Source of the DNA: Streptomyces blattellae
GTDB taxonomy: Bacteria > Actinomycetota > Actinomycetes > Streptomycetales > Streptomycetaceae
Direction: 5' to 3'
Assembly (NCBI RefSeq): GCF_009709555.1
Contig: NZ_WJBG01000215.1
Span: 43,442-107,441 of the forward strand
Length of the DNA: 64,000 nucleotides
Shown here: positions 1 to 8,187 of the stretch, one piece after another
How the letters are laid out: every line of letters begins with the position of its first letter
How positions within the stretch are numbered: position 1 is the first letter of the stretch
Notes under the pieces: generated by a model
What the model was told of the DNA's origin: nothing
Databases searched by the model: none
What the model saw: the letters and a program-made list of their open reading frames with translations, nothing else
Made by a program: the position numbers and the translations under genes

Positions 1-162
1 GAGGCCGCGCGTGGCGGCGCTGGGCGTGCCCGGCACCGCGAGGACGAGCGCGGGGGCGCCCTCGGGAGCCGCCAGGGGTTCGGGTCGGCGGTGCCGACCG
101 GGCTGGCGGGGGCGCGGCATTCGTACTGGCAGGCCGGACGCGGGCCCAGTGGGGGAGCTCAT
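1..162 (-). CDS. Sirohydrochlorin chelatase (CbiX family), N-terminal 54 residues, cut by window edge
   Basis: Only the first 54 codons are inside the window; the gene runs off the left edge. From the ATG at 162 the product begins with a basic, proline-rich leader (about 30 residues) followed by a hydrophobic beta-strand-like run APALVLAVPGT at residues 37-46, which I recognise as the usual start of Streptomyces sirohydrochlorin chelatase/CbiX-like proteins (metal insertion into sirohydrochlorin for siroheme or cobalamin). An AGGAAG stretch lies about 15-20 bases upstream of the ATG. The identification rests on recall of the leader and first strand only; the metal-binding histidines are outside the window. 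Confidence 0.5.
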   Translation of the reverse strand, partial: MSSPTGPASGLPVRMPRPRQPGRHRRPEPLAAPEGAPALVLAVPGTPSAATRGL

Positions 163-293
163 GGCGCCGCATGTTACTGGCTTCCTGGGCTCCTCTGTTC
201 GGGGAGGGGGCAGGTGAGCGGTATCCGTCCGGTTTTGTCTGATGAGTTACGGTCGGATCAGAAGTGTTCAGCGGGTTTCGGCCAGGTGATGGG

Positions 294-1277
294 TCAGTCC
301 CCCTTGACGGTGACCACGTTCAGCATCGCCTCGTCACCCGGCAGGGTGAGCGCTCCCGCCGTGAGGTCCGCCGCGATACGCACGGACCCGTCCAGCGGAT
401 CGCCGGCGGACGGAACCCGGCGGGCCCACGGCAGTCGCCGGGACAGCTCGTCGTCCAGCGGTACGACGAGAGGGGCGCCCATCCTGAGCAGCCCGCCGGT
501 GACGGCGACCCGGGCATCCGCGTCCGGCGGGCAGACGGCAGCCGCCGACTCGGCCATGTGCCGGGCGGCCGAGCGCAGGATGCCCGCGGCGACGGGGTCG
601 CCGTCCGCCGCGCACCGGGCCACATGCGGTGCGAAGGACGCGAGCACGGCGGGCCGGTCCGGCCGGGGGTACAGCTTTCCGGGCAGCCCCGGCATCGGCC
701 CGAACTCGTCCTCGGCGCGGGCCCGCAGCACGGCGGACCCACCGGGCCGCCCGTCGTACGCCCGCAGCGCCGCCTCCAGCCCGGCCCGCCCGATCCAGGC
801 ACCGCCGCCGCAGTCGCCCAGCAGATGGCCCCACCCGTCGGTGCGACGCCAGCTCGTCAGATCCGTCCCGATGGCGATCAGTCCGGTACCGGCGGCCACC
901 ACGGCACCGGGCCGCGGGCCGACGGCGCCGACATACGCGCTGACGCCGTCGGCGACGAGCGCGAGCGTCCGGACACCGAGTTCCCGTCGCAGCGCACCGG
1001 GGAGTTCGGCGCGCAGGGCGTCGCCGAGCGTGGACAGACCGGCGGCTCCGACGGCAGCGGTGTCCAGCTGTCGCACACCGGTCTCCGCGGCCAACGCCCG
1101 CACCATGGGCACCAGTTGCTCCATCAGATGCCCCGGCTCGATACCACGCGCACCGGTCCGCACCGGCACACGGGACTCCCGCTGGGCCCTCACGTCCCCT
1201 TGCGAGGTCGCCACGACCACACGCAGGCCGGAGCCACCGGAGTCGACGGCGAGGAAACCGGCCCCCGCACCCGTCAC
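294..1277 (-). CDS. N-acetylglucosamine kinase-like, BadF/BadG/BcrA/BcrD ATPase family
   Basis: 327-residue ASKHA-fold sugar kinase. The N-terminus carries the phosphate-1 loop FLAVDSGGSGLR (residues 8-19); a second glycine-rich motif AAGTGLIAIG lies near residue 130 and a C-terminal VTGGLL adenosine motif near residue 260. The family phosphorylates N-acetylglucosamine or related amino sugars in the cytoplasm using ATP. The start is the GTG at 1277; its GTGA overlaps the stop of a uracil-DNA glycosylase relic, so translation was probably once coupled to that gene. No DasR-like site was noticed nearby. The exact sugar is not determined by the sequence. Confidence 0.75.
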   Translation of the reverse strand: MTGAGAGFLAVDSGGSGLRVVVATSQGDVRAQRESRVPVRTGARGIEPGHLMEQLVPMVRALAAETGVRQLDTAAVGAAGLSTLGDALRAELPGALRRELGVRTLALVADGVSAYVGAVGPRPGAVVAAGTGLIAIGTDLTSWRRTDGWGHLLGDCGGGAWIGRAGLEAALRAYDGRPGGSAVLRARAEDEFGPMPGLPGKLYPRPDRPAVLASFAPHVARCAADGDPVAAGILRSAARHMAESAAAVCPPDADARVAVTGGLLRMGAPLVVPLDDELSRRLPWARRVPSAGDPLDGSVRIAADLTAGALTLPGDEAMLNVVTVKGD

Positions 1278-1390
1278 GGCAGGCGCCCGTCCACCGGCTG
1301 ACCTCCTTGCTGGTTCAGCAGGTCGTCGGCGCGGCTGAAGGGGCGGGAACCGGAGCAGCCGCGGTCGGCGGACACGGGGGCTGACCAGGC
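1274..1390 (-). pseudogene. C-terminal remnant of a second uracil-DNA glycosylase
   Basis: Reading the minus strand, the last 36 residues before the TGA at 1276-1274 (VSADRGCSGSRPFSRADDLL and a PVDGRLP tail) align almost position for position with the C-terminus of the intact ung at 1583-2260 (MSADRGFFGSRPFSRANDLL, PVDWRLP). The catalytic HPSP loop has decayed to WSAP, so the histidine is gone, and no glycosylase homology is seen further upstream. The relic is on the opposite strand to the intact copy, and its stop codon overlaps the kinase GTG start. I read it as what is left of a paralogous gene that once headed the kinase operon. Confidence 0.7.
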
Positions 1391-1507
1391 ATGATGACTA
1401 TGGCCCAGTGGCTTGATCGCTGGATGCAACAGGCTCTGCTCCGTCCCGGTGACCGGCCGCGTGAGCTGCTCGACCGGTTCGAGGATCTCGATGAGGGGGA
1501 AGAGTAG
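1391..1507 (+). CDS. Small hypothetical protein, 38 aa
   Basis: An ATG-initiated frame of 38 codons with in-frame methionines at positions 1, 2 and 4, Trp/Gln-rich at the start and acidic at the end (EDLDEGEE). A GGGGG run lies about 12 bases upstream. It sits between the glycosylase relic and intact ung. Third-position GC is lower than in neighbouring genes, so it may be non-coding. I do not recognise the family. Confidence 0.25.
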   Translation: MMTMAQWLDRWMQQALLRPGDRPRELLDRFEDLDEGEE

Positions 1508-1582
1508 CGTCCGGAGCGGCGGCCGTGCGTGCGGGGTTCTGTGTGTGCGAACCCCCGGTGTGTGCCAGTAGGGTGACGCGCC

Positions 1583-2260
1583 GTGGCACCACGACCCTTG
1601 CATGAACTTGTTGAAGCAGGCTGGGCGAAGGCTCTTGAACCTGTGGCTGAACGCATCGCGGCCATGGGGGACTTCCTGCGGACCGAGATAGCGGCCGGCC
1701 GGACTTATCTTCCGTCCGGGGCGAATGTCCTGCGGGCCTTCCAGCAGCCTTTCGATGACGTCCGTGTCCTGATCGTGGGGCAGGATCCGTACCCCACACC
1801 GGGCATGGCGATCGGGCTGAGCTTCGCGGTCTCGCCCGAGGTGCGTTCGCTGCCGGGCAGTCTGGAGAACATCTTCCGGGAGATGCACTCCGACCTCGGG
1901 CTGCCCAGGCCGTCGAACGGCGATCTCACGCCATGGACGCAGCAGGGCGTGCTGTTGCTCAACAGGGCGCTCACCACGGCCCCGCGCAAGCCTGGCGCGC
2001 ACCGCGGCAAGGGCTGGGAGGAGGTCACCGAGCAGGCCATCCGAGCTCTCGCGGGGCGCGGGAAACCGCTGGTGTCGATCCTGTGGGGGCGTGACGCGCG
2101 TAATCTGCGGCCGCTGCTCGGGGATCTTCCGGCGATCGAGTCTGCCCATCCGTCCCCGATGTCGGCGGATCGCGGTTTCTTCGGCTCGCGGCCGTTCAGC
2201 CGGGCCAATGACCTGCTGGTCGGTCAGGGGGCCGCGCCGGTGGACTGGCGACTGCCGTAG
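1583..2260 (+). CDS. ung: Uracil-DNA glycosylase, family 1 (UNG)
   Basis: 225 residues, the normal length for bacterial UNG. It removes uracil from DNA as the first step of base-excision repair. Visible motifs are the water-activating loop GQDPYPTPG with catalytic Asp68, the LNRALTT strand, and the minor-groove loop HPSPMSADRGFFGSRPFSR with His189. The GTG start at 1583 gives the conserved LHELVEAGW opening; an upstream GTGACG is out of frame. A decayed copy of the C-terminus lies about 200 bp upstream on the other strand. Confidence 0.95.
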   Translation: MAPRPLHELVEAGWAKALEPVAERIAAMGDFLRTEIAAGRTYLPSGANVLRAFQQPFDDVRVLIVGQDPYPTPGMAIGLSFAVSPEVRSLPGSLENIFREMHSDLGLPRPSNGDLTPWTQQGVLLLNRALTTAPRKPGAHRGKGWEEVTEQAIRALAGRGKPLVSILWGRDARNLRPLLGDLPAIESAHPSPMSADRGFFGSRPFSRANDLLVGQGAAPVDWRLP

Positions 2261-2490
2261 GCCGCAGCCCTCGCTGCGTCCGGGTCTGCCTGCCCGCAAA
2301 GTACCGGCAGGTTCCCCGTCTCATGGCGGTACACGATGCCGGGTCGCGCCGGGAGAGGGCGGCGCCGCCGGTGATGTGGCGGGCCATCAGGTCGGTCATG
2401 GCGAGATGGCCCATGGCTTCGGCGGCGGGGGCGGCGGGCCGGACATCGCGCCGGACCAGGTCGGGCTGTGCGGCCCGGCGCCGCGTATGT

Positions 2491-2580
2491 TCAGGCGGAG
2501 TGGTCGCGTACACCCCCGTCGCGGGCGGCGGCCAGGTCGAGGGCGACGTCGGTGATCATGTCCTCCTGGCCGCCGACCAT
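2491..2580 (-). pseudogene. Possible 4-hydroxy-2-oxovalerate aldolase C-terminal remnant
   Basis: On the minus strand a 29-residue stretch ending in TGA at 2493-2491 begins MVGGQEDMITDVALDLAAA, which matches the signature tail of 4-hydroxy-2-oxovalerate aldolases (MhpE/BphI/HsaF type, catechol meta-cleavage). Upstream, an alanine-rich helix-like stretch (GADVGAVAREATLAAVRE) continues in a different frame, implying a frameshift. The rest of the roughly 340-residue enzyme is absent. The surrounding 2261-2745 region holds no other convincing gene. Family assignment is from one motif only. Confidence 0.4.
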
Positions 2581-2745
2581 GGGGGGTCGGGCCGCTCCCG
2601 CAGGCCCAGACCCGGCTCCCGTACCGCGGCGAGCGTGGCTTCCCGGGCGACCGCGCCGACATCGGCACCCGAGCGGGCCACAGGCGTCACCCTACTGCCG
2701 TACGGGCAGTGGCGATCAACCGGTGGCCAAGGCCGGTCGAAGTGC

Positions 2746-3831
2746 TCAACTGACCACCGCCGCACGGACACAGAGCACATCCGGCAGATGCGAGGCGAGC
2801 TGCTGCCAGCTGTCGCCGTCGTCGGCCGATGCGAACACCTCGCCGTTGCGGTTGCCGAAATAGACGCCCGCCGGGTCTCCGTCATCGGTGCACAGCGCGT
2901 CGCGCAGCACCGTGCCGTAGTGGTCCTCCCGCGGCAGGCCCGCCGACAGCGGCTCCCAGGTCTTGCCCGCGTCCGCCGTGCGGAAGACCCGGCACCGGCG
3001 GTCGGCGGGCACCCGGTCCGCGTCCGCGTTGATCGGGAACACATAGGCGGTGTCGCCGCGGTGGGGGTGTGTGGCCGCCGCGAAACCGAACGTGGAGGGC
3101 AGGCCCTCGCCGATGTCCGTCCAGTGCGCGCCCGCGTCGTCGCTGCGGTAGACGCCCCAGTGGTTCTGCAGATACAGCCGGTCCGGAGTGACGGAGTCCT
3201 GCGCGATCTTGTGGACGCACTGTCCGAACTCCGGGTGGGGATCCGGCAGGAACACCGCGGAGACACCGGAGTTGGACGGTGACCAGCTGGCGCCGCCGTC
3301 GGTGCTGCGGAACACGCCCGCGGTCGACACGGCGACCGTCACGGCCTGCGGGTCCCGCTTGTCGGTCACCACCGTGTGCAGGCCCTCACCGCCGCCGCCC
3401 GGCACCCACTGCGAGCGGGTGGGGTGCTCCCACAGCGGACGGACCAGCTCGAAGCTTTCGCCGCGGTCCTCGGAGCGGTACAGCGCGGCCGGTTCCGTGC
3501 CCGCGTACACCACGTCCGGTTCCGCGGCGGCCGGGTGCAGCTGCCACACCCGCTCCAGCGAAGCGCCGGTGTCCTTGGGGAACTTGACGGCCGGCCGGGG
3601 CGGTTCGGTCCAGGTCCGGCCCAGGTCGTCGGAGTGGAAAACGGACGGACCCCAGTGCGAGCTGTCGCCGCCGGCCAGCAGCCGCGGGCGGTCGCCGCGG
3701 GTGTCGACGGCGACCGAGTAGACGGCCTGTGCGTTGAAGTAGGGGCTCTCGTCGAACGCCCAGGCGCCACTGCGCCGGCGCCCGATGAACAGGCCTTTGC
3801 GCGTGCCCACGGCGAGCAGTACCCCGGTCAT
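2746..3831 (-). CDS. BNR/Asp-box repeat beta-propeller protein (WD40/YVTN/BNR-like, sialidase superfamily)
   Basis: About 361 residues with at least six Asp-box motifs of the S-x-D-x-G-x-T/S-W type: SDDLGRTW, SEDRGESF, STDGGASW, SDDAGAHW, TADAGKTW and SADDGDSW, spaced roughly 45-60 residues, as in a sortilin/sialidase-like propeller. No signal peptide or membrane segment is present, so it is probably cytoplasmic. Catalytic sialidase residues are not evident; a ligand- or protein-binding scaffold is more likely. I chose the ATG at 3831 rather than the GTG at 3840 because GGAGGTGAT lies 7-8 bases before it and includes that GTG. Confidence 0.75.
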   Translation of the reverse strand: MTGVLLAVGTRKGLFIGRRRSGAWAFDESPYFNAQAVYSVAVDTRGDRPRLLAGGDSSHWGPSVFHSDDLGRTWTEPPRPAVKFPKDTGASLERVWQLHPAAAEPDVVYAGTEPAALYRSEDRGESFELVRPLWEHPTRSQWVPGGGGEGLHTVVTDKRDPQAVTVAVSTAGVFRSTDGGASWSPSNSGVSAVFLPDPHPEFGQCVHKIAQDSVTPDRLYLQNHWGVYRSDDAGAHWTDIGEGLPSTFGFAAATHPHRGDTAYVFPINADADRVPADRRCRVFRTADAGKTWEPLSAGLPREDHYGTVLRDALCTDDGDPAGVYFGNRNGEVFASADDGDSWQQLASHLPDVLCVRAAVVS

Positions 3832-4136
3832 GCCGATCACCTCCGCGACATCTTCGTCTCAGACACCGGCCAGTCTGCACCCCACCACTGACAGTCACCT
3901 CTGGAGACGGCTTCCTCCCAGGTCAGGGCGGTGCGGCGGTCCGTGCCGGGGGTGGCGCACGGTGCTCCGCAGGGGGCCGATCCCGGAACGATCCGGTCAT
4001 TTTCCGTCAGACGCCGCTGAGCGCGTCGAGCCCGTGGGACCGTCGGCCCGGGGACCATCCCTGAGCATCCGCGAGCCGTGCGACGTATGGAAGGACGGTC
4101 GGGGGTGTTCGTGTGCTCATGAGGAGGAAGCCTTCG
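3832..4136. other. Divergent intergenic region, no gene supported
   Basis: 305 bp between the divergent starts of the propeller protein and the Rv1733c-family gene. A minus-strand reading frame ending near 3837 contains a Trp-rich tail (GDCQWWGADWP) that hints at a decayed gene end, but it has no recognisable family and its start overlaps the next gene. No clear palindrome or promoter stood out. Confidence 0.3.
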
Positions 4137-4721
4137 ATGGCGTTCCGTGGTCCGAAGGTGTGGCTGTGGCGCTGGCGACGCAACCCGCTCAAGCGTCAGG
4201 CCGACGTGGTGGAGACATGGGTGGTGCTCGGTGCGTGGGCGTTCACCGTCCTCGTCGGGGTGTCCGCGGGCCTGGCGGTGAACCGGTCCGTCGAGCACGG
4301 ACTGGCCCGGGAGCGGATCGAGTGGCGTCCCGCCGTGGCCCGGCTCACCGAGCGGGCACCCGGCCCGGCCGTCACGAACTCGGGCGCGGTCAGCAGCGAG
4401 CGGGTGTGGGGCGAGGTGCGCTGGACCGCGCCGGACGGCTCGGTCCACACCGGCCAGGCGCGGGTCCGTAAGGGCAGCGCCGTCGGCTCCCCGGTCACCG
4501 TGTGGACGGACCCGCAGGGCCGCCTGGTGACCAGGCCCGCCACCGCCTCCCAGGCCCGCTCACAGGCCGCGCTGACCGGCACCCTGATGGGAGTGGCAGC
4601 GGCGGCGGTTCCCTTCGTCGGCGGCCGGGTCCTGCGCGGCCGGCTGGAGCGCAGCCGCATGCAGATGTGGGACGCGGAGTGGGCGCTGCTCGGCCCACTG
4701 TGGGGACGGAAGACAGGCTGA
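4137..4721 (+). CDS. Rv1733c-family membrane protein
   Basis: 194 residues. The opening WRWRRNPLKRQADVVETW is characteristic of the actinobacterial Rv1733c family, known for dormancy-induced members in Mycobacterium and Streptomyces. Two membrane helices are visible, about residues 32-52 (VVLGAWAFTVLVGVSAGLAV) and 140-160 (LTGTLMGVAAAAVPFVGG), with an extracytoplasmic beta-rich domain between. The ATG at 4137 follows GAGGAGGAAG by about 6 bases, so I prefer it to the upstream GTG at 4113, which would place that ribosome-binding site inside the coding region. Function is unknown. Confidence 0.75.
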   Translation: MAFRGPKVWLWRWRRNPLKRQADVVETWVVLGAWAFTVLVGVSAGLAVNRSVEHGLARERIEWRPAVARLTERAPGPAVTNSGAVSSERVWGEVRWTAPDGSVHTGQARVRKGSAVGSPVTVWTDPQGRLVTRPATASQARSQAALTGTLMGVAAAAVPFVGGRVLRGRLERSRMQMWDAEWALLGPLWGRKTG

Positions 4722-4791
4722 GGTCTGAGGTCTGAGCTCTGAGGTCTACTGACAACGTGGCGGGATCGGAGCGTGACGGTGCGCGATCCGG

Positions 4792-6459
4792 TCAGGCCGC
4801 CGCCGCAAGGGCCCGTCGCAGGATCGCGTCCACGTCGGCGGCGTCGGAGAGGGTGCCGAAGGCGTGCCCCCAGTCGCCGCCGAGCCGGCTGGCGCAGAAG
4901 GCGTCGGCGACGGGGGACGGGGCGTGCCGGACCAGCAGGGAGGCCTGGAGGGTCAGCGCCATCCGCTCGACCAGGCGGCGGGCGCCCGACTCGGACCCCT
5001 TGGACAACCCGTCCCGGAGGCGGTCGACGGCCGCGTCCAGGCGGGCGTCCGCCCCCTGCGCCAGGGCGAGTTCGGCGAACAACGCGTCCGCGGTGCCGGG
5101 CTCGCGGCGCAACGCCCGCAGCACGTCGAGGGCGTTGACGTTCCCCGAGCCCTCCCAGATCGACAGCAGCGGAGCCTCCCGGTAGTGGCGGGGCATGCCC
5201 GACTCCTCCACGTAGCCGTTGCCGCCGAGGCACTCCAGGGCCTCTGCGGTGAAGGCGGGACCCCGCTTGGTGACCCAGTACTTGCCGACGGCGGTGGCGA
5301 TCCGGCGGAAGGCCGCCTCACCGGCGTCCCCGCGCACGGCCCGGTCGGCCGCGCCCGCCAACCGCAGCGTCAGCGTCGTGGCGGCCTCCGACTCCAGCGC
5401 CAGGTCGGCCAGGACGTTGCGCATCAGCGGCTGGTCGACCAGCCGTGCGCCGAACGCGCTGCGGTGGCGTACATGATGCCCGGCCTCGACAAGCGTCTTG
5501 CGCATCAGCGTCGCCGAGGACATCACGCAGTCCAGGCGTGTGCAGTTGACCATCTCGATGATCGTCTTCACGCCCTGGCCCTCGGACCCGACCAGCCAGG
5601 CCACGGTCCCGTCGAACTCCGGCTCGGAGGACGCGTTGGAACGGTTGCCCAGCTTGTCCTTGAGCCGCTGGATGCGGAAGGTGTTGCGGCTGCCGTCCGG
5701 CAGGATGCGCGGCACGAGGAAGCAGGACAACCCGTCGGGAGCCTGCGCCAGCACCAGGAACACATCGCACATCGGCGCCGAGGTGAACCACTTGTGCCCG
5801 CGCAGCGTGTACACGCCGGGCTCGGCGCTGGGCGTCGCCGTCGTCGTGTTCGTCCGGACGTCGGAACCGCCCTGCTTCTCGGTCATCCCCATGCCCGCCA
5901 GCAGGCCCCGCTTCTCGGTGGGCACCCGCAGCCCGGGGTCGTACTCCCGGCCGGTCAGCAGGGGTTCGTAGACCTTCGCCAGCTCGGGCTGCCGGCGCAG
6001 CGCGGGAACGGCCGCGTACGTCATGGACGTCGGACAGCCGTGCCCGGCCTCCGTGTGCCCCCACACCAACCCGCCCGCGGTCCGGGCGACATGCGCGCCG
6101 GGCCGGTCCTCGGCCCAGGGCGTCGCGGCGAGTCCCTCGGTGACCGCGACGCGCATCAGGTGGTGCCAGCTCGGATGGAACTCGACCTCGTCGATCCGGT
6201 TGCCGTAGCGGTCGTGCGTGCGCAGCTCGGGCTCGTACCGGTTGGCCAGCTCGGCCCACTCCTGCGCCTCGGCGCTCCCGGCCCGCAGCCCGAGCCGCCG
6301 GAGCCCCTCCTCGGCCCACCCGGCACCCTCGCGGCGCAGCCCTTCGAGCAGCGCCGTGTCGTCGGCCGCGTCGTAGGGGGCCAGGGCAGGGGGCTGGTTG
6401 GTCACGTCGTGCGTGGCGTGGCCCTGAGGGCCTTCTTCGTGCGCGGGTATCGAGGCCAT
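4792..6459 (-). CDS. AidB-like acyl-CoA dehydrogenase family protein
   Basis: 555 residues, the size of AidB (adaptive response to alkylation) and longer than standard acyl-CoA dehydrogenases. Markers include YDPGLRVPTEKRG, the flavin-contact segment MGMTEKQGGSDVRTN, HKWFTSAPMCDVFLVLAQ, CTRLDCVMSSATLMRK and the C-terminal LECLGGNGYVEESGMPR, all typical of the AidB/isovaleryl-CoA dehydrogenase-like branch. It should bind FAD; substrate is uncertain and E. coli AidB is thought to bind DNA. It is divergent from a PaaX-like regulator with a palindrome in the gap, suggesting direct control by that regulator. Confidence 0.85.
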   Translation of the reverse strand: MASIPAHEEGPQGHATHDVTNQPPALAPYDAADDTALLEGLRREGAGWAEEGLRRLGLRAGSAEAQEWAELANRYEPELRTHDRYGNRIDEVEFHPSWHHLMRVAVTEGLAATPWAEDRPGAHVARTAGGLVWGHTEAGHGCPTSMTYAAVPALRRQPELAKVYEPLLTGREYDPGLRVPTEKRGLLAGMGMTEKQGGSDVRTNTTTATPSAEPGVYTLRGHKWFTSAPMCDVFLVLAQAPDGLSCFLVPRILPDGSRNTFRIQRLKDKLGNRSNASSEPEFDGTVAWLVGSEGQGVKTIIEMVNCTRLDCVMSSATLMRKTLVEAGHHVRHRSAFGARLVDQPLMRNVLADLALESEAATTLTLRLAGAADRAVRGDAGEAAFRRIATAVGKYWVTKRGPAFTAEALECLGGNGYVEESGMPRHYREAPLLSIWEGSGNVNALDVLRALRREPGTADALFAELALAQGADARLDAAVDRLRDGLSKGSESGARRLVERMALTLQASLLVRHAPSPVADAFCASRLGGDWGHAFGTLSDAADVDAILRRALAAAA

Positions 6460-6476
6460 ACGGCGAGTGTTGCACT

Positions 6477-6496
6477 ATTCCTGCGGTCGCAGCAAT
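6477..6496. promoter_or_regulatory. Palindromic operator between aidB-like and paaX-like genes
   Basis: A 9-2-9 inverted repeat, ATTCCTGCG-GT-CGCAGCAAT, with eight of nine positions paired. It is nested in a wider GTTGCA/TGCAAC pair at 6469-6474 and 6499-6504. It lies 18 bp before the dehydrogenase ATG and 38 bp before the regulator ATG, where one bound dimer could silence both promoters. Binding by the adjacent PaaX-like protein is inferred. Confidence 0.6.
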
Positions 6497-6534
6497 CCTG
6501 CAACGCCCCGCTCCGGCCCGTACAGTACGTCCCC

Positions 6535-7278
6535 ATGGGAACGGTCCAGGCAGACGAGCTGCATCTGCGCCCCCTGTCGGCGCGCTCGGTCGTCCTGAGC
6601 CTGCTCCTCGGTACCCACCCGCCCGAGCTGCCGGTGAAGGACCTCGCGCGCGCGGTGCAGCCCTTCGGCGTGGGCGGCTCCACCCTGCGGGCGGCGCTCA
6701 GCCGGATGACGGCCGCCGGTGATCTGCGGCGCACGGACACCGGGTATCGCATCGGCGACCGTCTCCTGGAGCGCCAGCGCCGTCAGGACGACGCCGTGCA
6801 GCCCAGTACGCGCGCGTGGGACGGCGATTGGGAGATGGCCGTGATCACGGCGACGGGCCGGGGGCCCGCCGAACGCGCCGAACTGCGGGCCCGGTTGACC
6901 ACCCTCCGCCTCGCCGAACTGCGCGAAGGCGTCTGGCTGCGCCCCGCCAATCTCCGCCGCTCGCTCCCGGGGGACCTCGAAACCGTGCTCCGGCCCTTCA
7001 CGGCCCGCCCCGGACAACCCGCACGCGAGCTGGCGTCGGCCCTCTGGCCCCTCGGCACCTGGGCCCGCACGGCGCACGGCCTGCTCGGCCACATCGCGCG
7101 CGTGGAGCGCCCCGCCGACCGGCTCACGGCCTTCGCCGCCGTCGTACGCCATCTGCTCCTCGACCCCGTCCTGCCCGGAGAACTCCTCCCCGCCGACTGG
7201 CCCGGACCGGCACTGCGCGCCGCGTACGCCGATTACCGGCGGGAGTTCACGCGGGTCGTGCGGGAGCGGCGGGCATGA
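6535..7278 (+). CDS. PaaX-like transcriptional regulator
   Basis: 247 residues. The N-terminus (LSARSVVLSLLLGTHPPELP then LVRA-like helices to about residue 75) forms the PaaX winged helix, with FGVGGSTLRAALSRMTAAGDL as the recognition region, followed by the central DGDWEMAVI motif and the C-terminal domain with a conserved DPVLPGELLPADWPG segment. Family members repress aromatic or acyl-CoA degradation genes and respond to CoA thioesters. It is transcribed away from the AidB-like gene across a shared palindrome, which fits autoregulation plus control of that dehydrogenase. ATG at 6535 gives the expected family start. Confidence 0.85.
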   Translation: MGTVQADELHLRPLSARSVVLSLLLGTHPPELPVKDLARAVQPFGVGGSTLRAALSRMTAAGDLRRTDTGYRIGDRLLERQRRQDDAVQPSTRAWDGDWEMAVITATGRGPAERAELRARLTTLRLAELREGVWLRPANLRRSLPGDLETVLRPFTARPGQPARELASALWPLGTWARTAHGLLGHIARVERPADRLTAFAAVVRHLLLDPVLPGELLPADWPGPALRAAYADYRREFTRVVRERRA

Positions 7279-7281
7279 CAC

Positions 7282-7326
7282 GGCGGCCGTCCGAAGCGCC
7301 GTGCGGGGACGCTCCGGACGGCCGCC
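7282..7326. terminator. Bidirectional stem-loop terminator between paaX-like and PL3 genes
   Basis: GGCGGCCGTCCG at 7282-7293 pairs perfectly with CGGACGGCCGCC at 7315-7326; the loop can add a short AGCG/CGCT extension. It lies between the convergent ends of the regulator (7278) and the pectate lyase (7346). No U-tract follows, as is common for Streptomyces terminators. Confidence 0.6.
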
Positions 7327-7345
7327 TGCACCGTGGGGGGAAGGG

Positions 7346-8128
7346 TCAGCGGTAGGTGATGTCCGAGGTGGAGTACAGGCAGTTGGTGCTGTCCGGGCCC
7401 GTACCGACCGCGGTGTTGTTGTTGTACTTCTGACACGGGATGACCCTGCGGCTCGCGTCGTTGAGGATCGTGATGCCGCGCAGCGTCGCCACGTCGCCCC
7501 GGTTGACGTTGATGCCGACGAGGCGTGCGGTGGAGCCCGTGCCGGTCACCTCGATGTTGCTGAGGTTGACCCTGCGCGTGTACTGCGTGGAGCAGTCGCC
7601 GCAGGAGCGGTACAGCGTCTTGAACTCGCTGACGGCGAAGTTGGAGATGTTCAGCGTGCCGGGCCCGTTGTGCTGGAAGACCTTGTCGGCGGCCTTCTTC
7701 GCGCCACCACCGGTCACGGTGTAGGTGGAGCCGCCCCGGAAGGTGGCTGCGTCCTCGCCGACGTCCTCCCACCACACGTTCTGCAGCGTGCAGTTGCCCT
7801 CGCAGTGGATGCCGTCGGCACCGGGTGCGCCGATGATGACGTTCCGCAGGGTCGCGCCGGCCGCCAGCCTGAAGATCGGGTCCTGGCCCTCTTCCTGGCC
7901 GTCGCCGGCCAGGTCGCCGCTGCCGTAGTAGCGCACCATGCCGCCGTCGCGGACGCCGGACACGGAGATGGTGGAGCTCACCGGCTGACTGCTGGTGGGC
8001 GTCGGCCAGGTGGCGGCACTCGCCGGGGGCGCTCCGAGTGTCATGATCATGACAGACGAGAAACCGAGTGCGGCCACGGTGCCGGTCAGCGCGCGCCGGC
8101 GGGCGCGCGGCAGTGCTGGTGAAGTCAT
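7346..8128 (-). CDS. Secreted pectate lyase, polysaccharide lyase family 3
   Basis: 260 residues with a Sec signal peptide: RARRR, a hydrophobic stretch to about residue 35, and a likely AASA-ATW cleavage site. The mature domain has the PL3 pattern: GIHCEGNCTLQNVWWEDVGEDAA, GGGAKKAADKVFQHNGPG, FKTLYRSCGDC and GINVNRGDVATL, a right-handed beta-helix that cleaves polygalacturonate by calcium-dependent beta-elimination outside the cell. The ATG at 8128 precedes the signal peptide. It is 59 bp downstream of a PL1 pectate lyase on the same strand, so the two probably form an operon for pectin breakdown. Confidence 0.88.
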   Translation of the reverse strand: MTSPALPRARRRALTGTVAALGFSSVMIMTLGAPPASAATWPTPTSSQPVSSTISVSGVRDGGMVRYYGSGDLAGDGQEEGQDPIFRLAAGATLRNVIIGAPGADGIHCEGNCTLQNVWWEDVGEDAATFRGGSTYTVTGGGAKKAADKVFQHNGPGTLNISNFAVSEFKTLYRSCGDCSTQYTRRVNLSNIEVTGTGSTARLVGINVNRGDVATLRGITILNDASRRVIPCQKYNNNTAVGTGPDSTNCLYSTSDITYR

Positions 8129-8187
8129 GTCCCGATGCCTTCTTCCAGTTGGGGGGTGGTCATGTGGGGGGTGGTCATGGGGGGTGG

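Noticed and set aside
3837..4448. Minus-strand 203-codon frame upstream of the propeller gene
   Set aside because: Most of it is antisense to the Rv1733c-family gene; the Trp-rich tail alone is not enough to call a gene.
4864..6534. Long plus-strand open frame reading into the PaaX-like gene
   Set aside because: It is the antisense of the AidB-like gene kept open by high GC; only the part from the ATG at 6535 has family homology.
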